This document shows positions 1 through 8,060 of a stretch of 21,262 bases of DNA, piece after piece. The stretch covers positions 1-21,262 of the forward strand of contig CANPET010000006.1 of assembly GCA_947573465.1 (NCBI GenBank), given 5' to 3'. The translations under genes and the position numbers were made by a program. Origin of the DNA: an uncultured Eubacterium sp. (lineage in GTDB: Bacteria > Bacillota > Clostridia > Lachnospirales > Lachnospiraceae). Within the stretch, counting starts at the first letter, position 1. Each line of letters begins with the position of its first letter. The notes under the pieces are model-generated. The model was not told the DNA's origin. It did no database searches and worked only from the letters and a program-made list of their open reading frames with translations.

Positions 1-69
1 TTCTGTATTTTGGGAAGCAGGCTGTCTGGCACATTTGAATATGTAGTGTAAAAAAAAGAGGGAAAACAT

Positions 70-95
70 GATTGTTTTAATATTTTAAAACAATC
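70..95. promoter_or_regulatory. Perfect 11-bp palindrome upstream of dNTPase gene
   Basis: The arms GATTGTTTTAA (70-80) and TTAAAACAATC (85-95) are exact inverted repeats around a 4-base loop. The palindrome lies about 40 bases before the dNTPase start. No T-run follows it, so an operator or a recombination site is more likely than a terminator. I could not assign a convincing promoter in 1-136. The first about 50 bases may hold the 3' end of an upstream gene, but no frame is clearly favoured. Confidence 0.5.
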
Positions 96-136
96 AAACA
101 GATGTCAATAAATAATTAAAAAAGAGGAGGAGAAAA

Positions 137-2020
137 ATGTTTAATGTAATAATTGTAAAAAACAAACTAAATGCAAAAAATAGGGGAACAACACAAAGAA
201 ACCATAATATTGCAGAAGAAAGTTTACAGAGAAATGAGGAACGTATATATAGTTGCAGGTCAAAAGATAAAGAGAATTTAAAAAGTTTTTTTGAGAGAAA
301 TGGAAAAGACGGATTTATCCTTTTGGTGTCATATAATAATGAAGGTAAGATTAAGGATGACAATATAACTGAAACAGAAATAGAAGATGTGTATATTGGA
401 GAGATATATGATTTTATTCTGAATCAGGAAAAAGATGAATATCAAATAAAATATTTAATGAAAAAGAAAATAACAGATAAAAGAATAATTATTAATATTC
501 TTGATGGAATAGATATGGATTTGGCGAGTGATTATGAGGATTATTCGTATGTTATGGCTAGAAGTTTGGAGTCTTTATATAATTCTGTCAAAGATTTTTT
601 AATCAAAGGAGTTTCGCCACAATTATTTAATAACTACAGGGAAATCGATGAGACATACAAATTATCTGATTATGCACAAAAAAACCATATGTGTAGAAGA
701 ATGTATGGAAAATTGCCAGAGGATAAAACAAGAAGTGAATTTCAAAGAGATAGAGAAAGAATTGTAAATAGTAAAGCTTTTAGAAGATTGGTAGATAAAG
801 CACAAATATTTAGTGCCGATAAGGGAGATCATTATCGAACAAGAATGACACATACTTTAGAAGTAAACCAGATTGCAAAGGCAATATCAGTATGTCTAGG
901 ATTAAATGTTGATTTGACAGAGGCGATAGCACTGGCACATGATTTGGGACACACTCCATTTGGACATCAAGGGGAAAGAACAATACAAAAGATATTGGAG
1001 GGAAAAGAGTTAAAAGGGTTATTTAATATTTCAGATCAAAATGCAAGGATAGGAGGATTTAAACATAATTATCAAAGTATAAGAGTGATGACAAAGTTGG
1101 AAGAAAAGTACATAGAGTATTCGGGGTTGGATATAAGTTTTCAAGTATTAGAAGGAGCACTAAAACATACAAAATTAAAACGAGAAGAAAATAATATTGA
1201 AGAGTTTATTCATAAAGAATTTGTAGAAGAACTACATATGGATAGAGATTTTTGTTCAAATCTAGAAGGGCAAGTTGTGGCAGTAGCTGATGAGATTGCA
1301 CAGCGAGGACATGATATAGATGATGCGATTACTTCAGGATTAATTAGTGTGGATGAATTGATAGAAGCATTGTCGTCATATAAATTCCAAGATTTGTATA
1401 AACGTTTAAAAAATGAAAATGAAAAGATAAATGATAATAGTAGACGCTATATAAACAAGAGAGAACTAATAGTAGGAAGAGTTATTTCTTGCATAGTAAG
1501 TTATTTTATTAAAGATGTAGTACAAGCTAGCGAGGAGGAAATTAAAAAGAAAAAGTTATGTAATGATGATGGTATTTTTAATGAAAAATTGATTGTGTTT
1601 TCGGAGAATGGGGAAAAGTGTTGTCAATTTATTGAAAAATTAGTTAATAAACGAGTTATAGCAGATTCAGAAGTGGCAAAGTTTGATAGTAATGCAGATA
1701 TTGTTATTAAAAAACTATTTGAGGCATATTATAAGAATCCCAAATTATTACATTCAGGAACACTAAGAAAGATTTATGTTGATATGTTAAGTAGTGAGAA
1801 TGAAGAAGTGGCGAATTCGGCAATTGATTTAATAAATGGAAATTTAAAAGTTGTGAGACAGGAAATAAAAGAAATTACGACGGATATAATTACAGATATT
1901 TCAAATGAGAAGCAAAGGGTATTATTTGAAAAACGAAAGATATTGATAAGAAATATAGCAGATTATATAGCAGGAATGACAGATAGTTATGCAAAGAAAG
2001 AATATGAGGAATTGTTGTAG
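137..2020 (+). CDS. HD-domain dGTPase-like dNTP triphosphohydrolase with long N-terminal extension
   Basis: This is a 627-residue protein with the dGTPase core of the HD superfamily, which hydrolyses deoxynucleoside triphosphates to deoxynucleoside plus triphosphate in the cytoplasm. The HD metal site is complete: H239 (in THTLEV), H268-D269 (AHDLGHTPFGHQGE) and D385 (VADEIAQRGHD). The family motif before it is also present, from residue about 200: SEFQRDRERIVNSKAFRRL. Residues 1 to about 175 precede the core and resemble nothing I know; they are charged, and a hydrophobic strand, GFILLVSY, sits near residue 60. An AGGAGG site 7-8 bases before the ATG supports the start. The HNH gene follows after 33 bases, so the two are probably co-transcribed. 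The block is more AT-rich than asnS. dGTPases serve both in dNTP balance and in phage defence by dNTP depletion; the neighbour and the extension favour a defence role, which is inference. Confidence 0.9.
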   Translation: MFNVIIVKNKLNAKNRGTTQRNHNIAEESLQRNEERIYSCRSKDKENLKSFFERNGKDGFILLVSYNNEGKIKDDNITETEIEDVYIGEIYDFILNQEKDEYQIKYLMKKKITDKRIIINILDGIDMDLASDYEDYSYVMARSLESLYNSVKDFLIKGVSPQLFNNYREIDETYKLSDYAQKNHMCRRMYGKLPEDKTRSEFQRDRERIVNSKAFRRLVDKAQIFSADKGDHYRTRMTHTLEVNQIAKAISVCLGLNVDLTEAIALAHDLGHTPFGHQGERTIQKILEGKELKGLFNISDQNARIGGFKHNYQSIRVMTKLEEKYIEYSGLDISFQVLEGALKHTKLKREENNIEEFIHKEFVEELHMDRDFCSNLEGQVVAVADEIAQRGHDIDDAITSGLISVDELIEALSSYKFQDLYKRLKNENEKINDNSRRYINKRELIVGRVISCIVSYFIKDVVQASEEEIKKKKLCNDDGIFNEKLIVFSENGEKCCQFIEKLVNKRVIADSEVAKFDSNADIVIKKLFEAYYKNPKLLHSGTLRKIYVDMLSSENEEVANSAIDLINGNLKVVRQEIKEITTDIITDISNEKQRVLFEKRKILIRNIADYIAGMTDSYAKKEYEELL

Positions 2021-2053
2021 AATTTATTAAACATATATGAGGAGTTGATAAAT

Positions 2054-2887
2054 ATGAATAAGGTTATTGAAAAACGAAGAATAATTGCAAAAGAGAAAAA
2101 ATCTGCAATAGTTAAATGTAGATTATGTGGGAAATATTTTGATGAAAAGGATATGAGTGATGAGCATTATCCTGCACATAGTGTTGGAAATGATGATATT
2201 GTTGCACTAGATATAATGAAGATGATTGATTTATTTGAATCAAAAAATTTGCGTCAAGAAATGGTTGATAGAATTAGTAGTGGAGAAAAAATAGAAAATA
2301 TTACAGAAGAAACTTTTGATAACGAATTATCAGAGACTATATATCCTAAAGGAAGAACAGCAAAAACGTTATGTAGAAATTGTAATATGTTTCTTGGAAA
2401 GTATGATGAAGCTTATTTAAAGTTTTTCAATGCAGGAGGACACCCCAAAAAAGTTAGAGGATTTCAAAATCAGACAAAATATCAGATTATAAAGGCTATA
2501 TATGCAAAGTTTCTATCTGTTCCAGAAGCTATAAAAGAGGAATTTGATTTTATTGATTTTGTTAGAAATAAGTCATGTGAAAAATATGATGGAGAATGGA
2601 AACTGTATTTTATTAAAAGAGATTACAGTACGGATTTGATGGGGCTAAAAGATATAGGAACTGGAAAAGTGACTTTTAATGAAGGAGTTGTATATGAACT
2701 ATCTGATGATAAATTCATATTTAATCTTATGAATTTTGAAAAACATCCTAATTTTGAAATGACAAATATATTTGATATATTGAAAAAAGATTATGTATTA
2801 ACTGTGGGAGTGGATGAATATGGTGGATATCATGGACAGATTTTAATGAGCCGATTATTTTCGCAAATGCACAATGAAAATACATGA
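2054..2887 (+). CDS. HNH-type zinc-ribbon protein (putative nuclease)
   Basis: This 277-residue protein has an HNH_5-like layout. A first CxxC is at residues 22 and 25, followed by DEHYPAHSVG at 36-45, where E37-H38 would hold the catalytic His. A second CxxC with the family's CN..LGK.D pattern is at residues 107-118 (CRNCNMFLGKYD). In this family the four cysteines bind structural zinc and the His/Asn/Asp positions bind the catalytic metal for DNA or RNA cleavage. Residues 120-277 are a uniform C-terminal domain that I do not recognise. A GAGGAG site about 9 bases before the ATG at 2054 decides this start over an in-frame TTG at 2045. The gene lies 33 bases after the dNTPase stop. An intact HNH signature makes nuclease activity plausible. 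The alternative is a non-catalytic zinc-ribbon partner. Confidence 0.75.
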   Translation: MNKVIEKRRIIAKEKKSAIVKCRLCGKYFDEKDMSDEHYPAHSVGNDDIVALDIMKMIDLFESKNLRQEMVDRISSGEKIENITEETFDNELSETIYPKGRTAKTLCRNCNMFLGKYDEAYLKFFNAGGHPKKVRGFQNQTKYQIIKAIYAKFLSVPEAIKEEFDFIDFVRNKSCEKYDGEWKLYFIKRDYSTDLMGLKDIGTGKVTFNEGVVYELSDDKFIFNLMNFEKHPNFEMTNIFDILKKDYVLTVGVDEYGGYHGQILMSRLFSQMHNENT

Positions 2888-3036
2888 GAGAAAAATGAAA
2901 TACATTAATTGATTTCAATAGATGGCTAGTTGATAGATTTTGTGTAGGTATTACGGATACTCATATTATATTTGTTTAGCTGAAGATAAAATACAGAAAG
3001 ATAAGAAGTCGTTATAAAAAATAAAGAAGAGGTGAT

Positions 3037-3687
3037 ATGATGTCAGAAACGATGATAGCAGCTTTTATAGGAGCAGGAGCAACTTTATTAGTAACATTAA
3101 TAGCTCAAATTACAACTGTTTGGATATCTAGATATATAAATATGTTAGAAATAAAACAGAAAGAATACCAAACAAAGAGAGAAAATTTAAATGAAGTTTA
3201 TAAAACTCTAGTTTCTGTAGTGAATCTTTTTCCTGATACATCACCGAATGATATTTTAAATTGTGTTGAGTATGGTCCATACTATTCAATGGAAGATTTC
3301 GACTCTACTTTAAAAACATTAGAGTATCAAATTGAAGATTATAAGGAACAATTAGATATACCCAATTTAAATTATAATGAAAGACATGATATTGAAGCAC
3401 AAATATTAAATAGAGTATATTCAAAAAAGAAAATTTCTGAAGTTCGAGATAAATATTATGAGGCTAGAGATAAATATAAATCATTTTGTGAATCTGAGAA
3501 AGTGATTTTTGACCTCTATGCAGGACAAGATGTGCGGAATAGTTTGGTTGAGTTTGAAGTAGTTATTCATAATGCCTTTATATCTGGATATAGTGTAGGT
3601 GAGGCTGAAGACCCAATAAATAACATTATTAGAACATACCGGCGGAAATTAATTAATAATATGAGAGAGGATATAGGAATGATATAA
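3037..3687 (+). CDS. Small protein with one N-terminal membrane helix and helical cytoplasmic domain
   Basis: This 216-residue protein begins with a hydrophobic helix (residues about 6-30, AAFIGAGATLLVTLIAQITT) and continues with a charged, helix-rich domain that looks partly coiled-coil (KQKEYQTKRENLNEVYKTL, and DKYYEARDKYKSF near 150). No enzymatic motif is visible and I do not recognise the family. Such single-helix plus coiled-coil proteins often occur as membrane partners in defence cassettes, which is context only. Two ATG codons are adjacent (3037 and 3040). The AGAGGTGAT site fits the second slightly better, so the protein may be one residue shorter. It lies 149 bases after the HNH gene, a gap without a clear terminator, and shares the low GC of the two preceding genes, which argues for one acquired unit. 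Confidence 0.75.
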   Translation: MMSETMIAAFIGAGATLLVTLIAQITTVWISRYINMLEIKQKEYQTKRENLNEVYKTLVSVVNLFPDTSPNDILNCVEYGPYYSMEDFDSTLKTLEYQIEDYKEQLDIPNLNYNERHDIEAQILNRVYSKKKISEVRDKYYEARDKYKSFCESEKVIFDLYAGQDVRNSLVEFEVVIHNAFISGYSVGEAEDPINNIIRTYRRKLINNMREDIGMI

Positions 3688-3990
3688 GACGTCGTCAAAG
3701 GAAATACCAACCCAATAATTGCAGTAAGTGGATGTTGTGATTAGAGTGAATAATTACGGAGGTGGAAATGAATACAAAAGATGAAGTGTTAAGTTAAATA
3801 TTATAAACAAAATGGAAAGAATAAATCAAAGGCTATTGCATATGTTTCAATAAAATTCAGAAATAGGAAAAGTAAAAAATATTAAAAGCTGAAGTTGATT
3901 TGTGAAATTATGGACAAAAAATTAGTGATTTGTTACAATGACATTTGATAGAGGAGTGAGAGACATCGTGTAATAAATTGAGGTTTTTCT
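3688..3990 (+). other. Intergenic debris with decayed short reading frames
   Basis: No intact gene is seen. At 3768 an ATG with a GGAGGT site opens a 9-codon frame (MNTKDEVLS) that stops at 3797. Just downstream a different frame reads YYKQNGKNKSKAIAYVSI and on to a TAA near 3885. A good initiation site followed at once by stops and frame changes suggests the remains of a small gene, source unknown. The promoter that probably serves asnS lies within this stretch. Confidence 0.4.
3911..3939 (+). promoter_or_regulatory. Sigma-A-type promoter, probably for asnS-asnA
   Basis: TGGACA (3911-3916) is followed by exactly 17 bases and then TACAAT (3934-3939). It is the best promoter between the preceding gene and asnS. 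Transcription from it would give an asnS leader of roughly 235 bases that contains the whole palindromic element at 3994-4149. Confidence 0.5.
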
Positions 3991-3993
3991 TCC

Positions 3994-4149
3994 TAAGTTG
4001 GCAACAGTTCAGCCATCAGCTCGAAAATCCTGCGGATTTCCTTCGCTGTGGCTGTTCATCATATGATATAAAACGCATATGACATATTGCCTGCAAGCAG
4101 TCATATGCCATATGCGCCTTATATCGCATGCCTGAACTGTTACCCAAAT
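3994..4149. repeat. Palindromic multi-hairpin element in the asnS leader
   Basis: An outer inverted repeat, GGCAACAGTTCAG (4000-4012) against CTGAACTGTTACC (4132-4144), matches at 12 of 13 positions. Inside it are two hairpins. The first (4010-4054) pairs CAGCCA-CAGC with GCTG-TGGCTG, with one bulged base and an inner AATCC/GGATT stem. The second (4060-4130) pairs 28-base arms with five differences, four of which become G-U pairs if the minus strand is transcribed. The whole could fold as a three-way junction. It looks like a MITE-like or REP-like interspersed element, or the gene for a structured RNA. It encodes nothing, and no T-box signature is present. Confidence 0.65.
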
Positions 4150-4180
4150 TGATGAATAATGGATTAGGAGATTAAGTGAA

Positions 4181-5581
4181 ATGAGTACTAAAAGTATTGA
4201 TGTAAGGAAATTGTATAAAACATATGCAGAATTAGGAGGGCAGGAAGTTACTATTGCCGGCTGGATTAGAAATATCAGGGATTCTAAAACATTTGGTTTT
4301 CTTGTATTAGCAGACGGAACGTTCTTTAATTCTGTTCAGGTGGTATTCAGCAAGGATGTGATAGATAATTTTGATGAAATTGCTCATCTGAATGTAGGTG
4401 CAGCAGTCTATGCAACGGGAGTTGTAACATTGACACCGGATGCCAAGCAGCCATTTGAAATTCAGGCAACAAAGATTGTGGTAGAAGGAACATCCACACC
4501 GAATTATCCAATTCAGCCAAAACGTCATTCGATGGAGTTTTTACGTACACAGTCCCATCTTAGAGCGCGAACAAATACATTTCAGGCTGTATTTAGGGTT
4601 CGTTCCCTTTGTGCATATGCAATTCATAAGTTCTTTCAGGAGAGAGATTTCGTGTATGTGCATACACCGATTATTACGGGAAGTGACTGCGAAGGTGCCG
4701 GTGAAATGTTCCAGGTGACAACAATGGATTTAAATAATATTCCAAAGGATGAGAAGGGAAACATTGAATATTCTGAAGATTTCTTTGGTAAGGCGACAAA
4801 CCTTACGGTATCAGGTCAGTTAAATGGTGAGACATATGCACAGGCATTTAAGAATATTTATACTTTTGGGCCTACATTTAGAGCAGAAAATTCCAATACA
4901 ACGCGTCATGCAGCAGAATTTTGGATGATTGAGCCGGAGATTTCATTTGCGGATCTTGATGATGATATGGCACTTGCAGAGGATATGCTTAAGTATGTGA
5001 TTAATTATGTTTTAGAGCATGCACCGGAAGAGATGCAGTTCTTTAACCAGTTTATTGATAAAGGACTTTTGGACAGACTGAATCATGTTGTAACATCTGA
5101 TTTTGGACGTATCACATATACAGAGGCTATTGCAGAACTTGAGAAACATAACGATAAGTTCGAATATAAGGTAAGCTGGGGATGTGATCTTCAGACAGAG
5201 CATGAGAGATATCTTACAGAGAAGGTATTCGGTCGTCCGGTATTTGTTACGGATTATCCAAAGGAGATCAAAGCATTCTATATGAAACTGAATGAGGATG
5301 GAAAAACAGTTGCGGCAATGGATTGTCTTGTGCCGGGAATTGGAGAGATTATCGGTGGTTCTCAGAGAGAGGATAATTATGACGTGCTTGTTGAACGAAT
5401 GAAAGAGTGTGGATTGAAAGAAGAGGATTATGGATTCTATCTTGATCTTCGCAAATATGGCTCATCACGTCACGCAGGATTTGGTTTAGGTTTTGAGAGA
5501 TGTGTAATGTACCTTACAGGTATGGGAAATATTCGTGACGTAATTCCTTTCCCAAGAACAGTAGGAAGTTGCGAACTTTAG
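4181..5581 (+). CDS. asnS: Asparaginyl-tRNA synthetase
   Basis: This is a 466-residue class IIb aminoacyl-tRNA synthetase that charges tRNA-Asn with asparagine in the cytoplasm. The N-terminal OB-fold anticodon-binding domain is at residues about 18-100 (VTIAGWIRNIRDSKTFGFL). Class II motif 2 is clear near 235-255 (FGPTFRAENSNTTRHAAEFW), and motif 3 is at the C-terminus (GFGLGFERCVMYLTGMGNIRD, ending VIPFPRT). Length and end points are normal for AsnRS, so the gene is intact. A TAGGAGA site sits 10 bases before the ATG. It is followed 45 bases later by asnA, and the two form a natural pair that makes asparagine and then loads it onto tRNA. GC content is higher than in the flanking accessory genes, consistent with core chromosome. 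Confidence 0.97.
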   Translation: MSTKSIDVRKLYKTYAELGGQEVTIAGWIRNIRDSKTFGFLVLADGTFFNSVQVVFSKDVIDNFDEIAHLNVGAAVYATGVVTLTPDAKQPFEIQATKIVVEGTSTPNYPIQPKRHSMEFLRTQSHLRARTNTFQAVFRVRSLCAYAIHKFFQERDFVYVHTPIITGSDCEGAGEMFQVTTMDLNNIPKDEKGNIEYSEDFFGKATNLTVSGQLNGETYAQAFKNIYTFGPTFRAENSNTTRHAAEFWMIEPEISFADLDDDMALAEDMLKYVINYVLEHAPEEMQFFNQFIDKGLLDRLNHVVTSDFGRITYTEAIAELEKHNDKFEYKVSWGCDLQTEHERYLTEKVFGRPVFVTDYPKEIKAFYMKLNEDGKTVAAMDCLVPGIGEIIGGSQREDNYDVLVERMKECGLKEEDYGFYLDLRKYGSSRHAGFGLGFERCVMYLTGMGNIRDVIPFPRTVGSCEL

Positions 5582-5626
5582 GAGAAGTGACGGATAGATA
5601 TGATAAAAAAGCGGGAGGTTTTTGGG

Positions 5627-6637
5627 ATGAGCAGAATGTATATTCCAGAGGGGTACAAGTCAGCCCTTAACTTAAAAGAAACGCAGATAGCAATAAAAAA
5701 AGTAAAGGATTTTTTTCAATCTCAGTTGACAGCACAACTGAATTTGTATCGAGTAACAGCACCTCTGTTTGTTGAGCCGAAATCCGGACTGAATGACAAT
5801 TTAAATGGTGTGGAGAGACCGGTTTCTTTCGGGATAAGAGAGCAGCAGGAGGCAGAAGTTGAAATAGTTCATTCCCTTGCGAAGTGGAAGAGAATGGCTT
5901 TAGGACGCTATGGTTTTCGTGTAGGTGAAGGACTTTATACAGATATGAACGCCATTCGCCGTGATGAGGACACGGACAATATCCACTCTATTTATGTTGA
6001 TCAATGGGATTGGGAGCGTATTATCGACAAATCTGAACGTAATGAGAAGACTTTGAAAGAGATTGTAAAATCTGTTTATGAGGCTCTTCGTGTGACAGAG
6101 AAATATGTGGCAAATAATTATGACTATGTTCAGTGTATTCTTCCGGAGGAAATTCACTTTATTACAACTCAGGAACTGGAAGACAGGTGGCCTGACCTTG
6201 ATGCACATCAGAGAGAGTATGAGGCAGCAAAAGAATATGGCGCAATTTTCCTTATGAAGATTGGAGACTTGCTAAAGAGTGGTGAGAAGCATGATGGACG
6301 TGCGCCGGACTATGATGACTGGCAGCTTAATGGTGATATCATCGTTTATTATCCGGTAAATGATATTTCATTAGAACTCTCATCTATGGGAATTCGCGTG
6401 GACGAAGATAGTTTGCGTGAACAGCTTGAGAAGGCAGGCTGTCAGGAGAGAGCGGAGCTTCCTTTCCAAAAAGCGATTTTAGATAAGAAACTTCCATACA
6501 CTGTTGGTGGTGGAATCGGACAGAGCCGAATCTGTATGTTCTTCCTTAGAAAATGCCATATTGGTGAAGTTCAATGTTCTATTTGGCCAAAAGAGGATAT
6601 AGAATATGCTGCAGAGAAGGGGATTACGATTCTTTGA
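5627..6637 (+). CDS. asnA: Aspartate--ammonia ligase (ammonia-dependent asparagine synthetase A)
   Basis: This 336-residue enzyme converts aspartate, ammonia and ATP to asparagine, AMP and pyrophosphate in the cytoplasm. Family blocks are plain: VEIVHSLAKWKRMALGRYGF, GEGLYTDMNAIRRDED, SIYVDQWDWERII, DGRAPDYDDW, LSSMGIRVDEDSL and the closing VGGGIGQSRICMFFL. Length is close to the about 330 residues of the E. coli enzyme. Two starts are possible, 5600 and 5627. I chose 5627 because GGGAGGT lies 7 bases upstream and the shorter N-terminus (MSRMYIPEGYKSALN) matches the family better. It follows asnS closely and ends just before an intrinsic terminator, so asnS-asnA is a two-gene operon. Confidence 0.96.
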   Translation: MSRMYIPEGYKSALNLKETQIAIKKVKDFFQSQLTAQLNLYRVTAPLFVEPKSGLNDNLNGVERPVSFGIREQQEAEVEIVHSLAKWKRMALGRYGFRVGEGLYTDMNAIRRDEDTDNIHSIYVDQWDWERIIDKSERNEKTLKEIVKSVYEALRVTEKYVANNYDYVQCILPEEIHFITTQELEDRWPDLDAHQREYEAAKEYGAIFLMKIGDLLKSGEKHDGRAPDYDDWQLNGDIIVYYPVNDISLELSSMGIRVDEDSLREQLEKAGCQERAELPFQKAILDKKLPYTVGGGIGQSRICMFFLRKCHIGEVQCSIWPKEDIEYAAEKGITIL

Positions 6638-6651
6638 TGGAATGAGAATTT

Positions 6652-6699
6652 ATCCTCTTATTGGAACCTTAAGAATTGGTGAAGATAAGAGGATTTTTT
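6652..6699 (+). terminator. Intrinsic terminator of the asnS-asnA operon
   Basis: The stem ATCCTCTTA (6652-6660) pairs exactly with TAAGAGGAT (6686-6694), and six T residues run from 6694 to 6699. The loop is long (25 bases) but the position, 15 bases after the asnA stop, is right. Confidence 0.7.
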
Positions 6700-6774
6700 A
6701 TGCAGGAGATTATAGACAAGAATGGAGTTCGAATTGGGACGATTATGATTAAAAAAGTTGAAAGTTTCAAATAA
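6700..6774 (+). other. 24-codon reading frame, probable gene remnant
   Basis: An ATG overlapping the T-run of the asnA terminator opens MQEIIDKNGVRIGTIMIKKV and four more residues before TAA. It resembles the first residues of small beta-rich proteins with repeated NG-x-x-IG motifs, but it has no ribosome binding site and no more sequence. I treat it as a possible 5' fragment of a lost gene rather than an expressed one. Confidence 0.25.
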
Positions 6775-6787
6775 TAGCAATTAATAT
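6758..6787 (+). promoter_or_regulatory. Promoter of the AAA_14 ATPase gene
   Basis: TTGAAA (6758-6763) and TAATAT (6782-6787) are 18 bases apart. The expected transcription start lies inside the palindrome that begins at 6788, so whatever binds the palindrome would occlude or structure the start of the transcript. Confidence 0.4.
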
Positions 6788-6824
6788 ATTCCCCAAAAAC
6801 AATAAAATGTTGTTTTTGGGGAAT
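6788..6824. promoter_or_regulatory. Perfect 15-bp palindrome before the AAA_14 ATPase gene
   Basis: ATTCCCCAAAAACAA (6788-6802) and TTGTTTTTGGGGAAT (6810-6824) are exact inverted repeats with a 7-base loop. The palindrome ends 36 bases before the ATPase start. The T-run is inside the stem rather than after it, so an operator or mobility-related site is more likely than a terminator. An AAGGAGG site follows at about 6845. Confidence 0.6.
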
Positions 6825-6860
6825 AGTAATATTATAATATTATTAAGGAGGCGATAGACA

Positions 6861-8060
6861 ATGAGGCTAATTGAACGAGAAAATTATTTAACACAATTAA
6901 TAAAGGTAATTGGAACTCCAGATATAAAAGTGATTACGGGGGTTAGAAGAAGTGGAAAGTCAAAGTTATTAGAGGCTTTAAAACAATATATACAGAATAA
7001 TATTTCAGATTGTAATATTATTCAGATAAATTTTAACTTACCGGAATATGATGAACTGCTGACGTATAAAAGGTTATATGAATATGTAAATGAGCTGTAT
7101 GATGATACAAAACAAAATTTTATATTAATTGATGAAGTACAGATGTGTAAAGATTTTGAAAAAGCAATTAATGGTTTTCACGCATCTGAAAAGTATGACA
7201 TTTATATTACTGGTTCGAATGCATTCCTTTTAAGTTCTGATTTGGCAACATTATTTACAGGAAGAACATTTGAAATTAAGGTGTTTCCATTTTCGTTTGA
7301 AGAGTATATGAAATACTTTGAGAAGAAGGATAAATATGGAGCTTTTGATGAATATTTACTTGAGGGAGGAATGTCAGGTTCATACTTGTATAAAGACACT
7401 GAGTCAAAATACAGATATATTACAGATGTATTTAATACGTTAATAGTAAGGGATATACGCACAAAATACAAAATTCGTAATATTGCAATATTGGATAGAA
7501 TTACTGATTTTATGATGGATAATATTTCTAATATTACATCCGCAAGAAACATAGCTTCAGTGCTAGAGGCTAATCATGATAAAGTTGATCATAAAACAGT
7601 GAGAAATTATATGCAGTATCTGTGTAATGCATTTGCTTTCTACAAAATATCAAGGTATGACATTAAAGGAAAAAAATATTTATCAACAAACGAAAAGTAT
7701 TATTTGAGTGATCCAGCCTTTCGTTATGCAAAGCTTGGAACAAAGAATATGGATTATGGACGTATGATAGAAAATGTTGTTGCGATAGAACTTTTACGAA
7801 GAGGTTATGAGGTTTATGTTGGAATTCTGTATAAGAAAGAAATTGATTTTGTCGCAATTAAAAGAAATGAAAAAATCTATATTCAGGTGTCAGATAACAT
7901 TGATAATCCAAAAACTTTTGAGAGAGAAGTTTTACCACTATTAAAGATTGCTGACGGATATAAGAAAATGTTGATTGCTAGAACAAGACATGAAGACTAT
8001 CAATATGAAGGTATTGTTATTACAGATATTGCAAATTGGTTGTTACAAAAAAATAGTTAG
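6861..8060 (+). CDS. AAA_14/DUF4143-type ATPase
   Basis: This 399-residue protein has the complete layout of the archaeal-type ATPases common in anaerobic bacteria. Walker A is GVRRSGKS (27-34), Walker B is FILIDEVQ (87-94) and the sensor-1 strand is YITGSN (115-120). A helical region follows with a winged-helix look (SARNIASVLEA, KTVRNYMQYL, about 225-260). The C-terminal DUF4143 domain has a PD-(D/E)XK-like core (ENVVAIELLRRGYEVYV, EIDFVA, KIYIQVS). The last strand has QVS where an active nuclease usually has (E/Q)xK, so cleavage is doubtful. The biological role of this family is unsettled; such genes are scattered and often variable between strains. AAGGAGG precedes the ATG. It stands after its own promoter and palindrome, and the NUDIX gene follows after 55 bases. 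It is AT-rich compared with asnS. Confidence 0.9.
   Translation: MRLIERENYLTQLIKVIGTPDIKVITGVRRSGKSKLLEALKQYIQNNISDCNIIQINFNLPEYDELLTYKRLYEYVNELYDDTKQNFILIDEVQMCKDFEKAINGFHASEKYDIYITGSNAFLLSSDLATLFTGRTFEIKVFPFSFEEYMKYFEKKDKYGAFDEYLLEGGMSGSYLYKDTESKYRYITDVFNTLIVRDIRTKYKIRNIAILDRITDFMMDNISNITSARNIASVLEANHDKVDHKTVRNYMQYLCNAFAFYKISRYDIKGKKYLSTNEKYYLSDPAFRYAKLGTKNMDYGRMIENVVAIELLRRGYEVYVGILYKKEIDFVAIKRNEKIYIQVSDNIDNPKTFEREVLPLLKIADGYKKMLIARTRHEDYQYEGIVITDIANWLLQKNS

Noticed and set aside
1..51. 3' end of an upstream gene
   Set aside because: All three plus frames reach stops within 51 bases, each giving plausible short peptides; nothing distinguishes them.
3940..4180. T-box riboswitch in the asnS leader
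   Set aside because: An Asn-responsive T-box would be plausible here, but I found no AGGGTGGNACCGCG-like block or specifier-loop layout; the structure present is the palindromic element.
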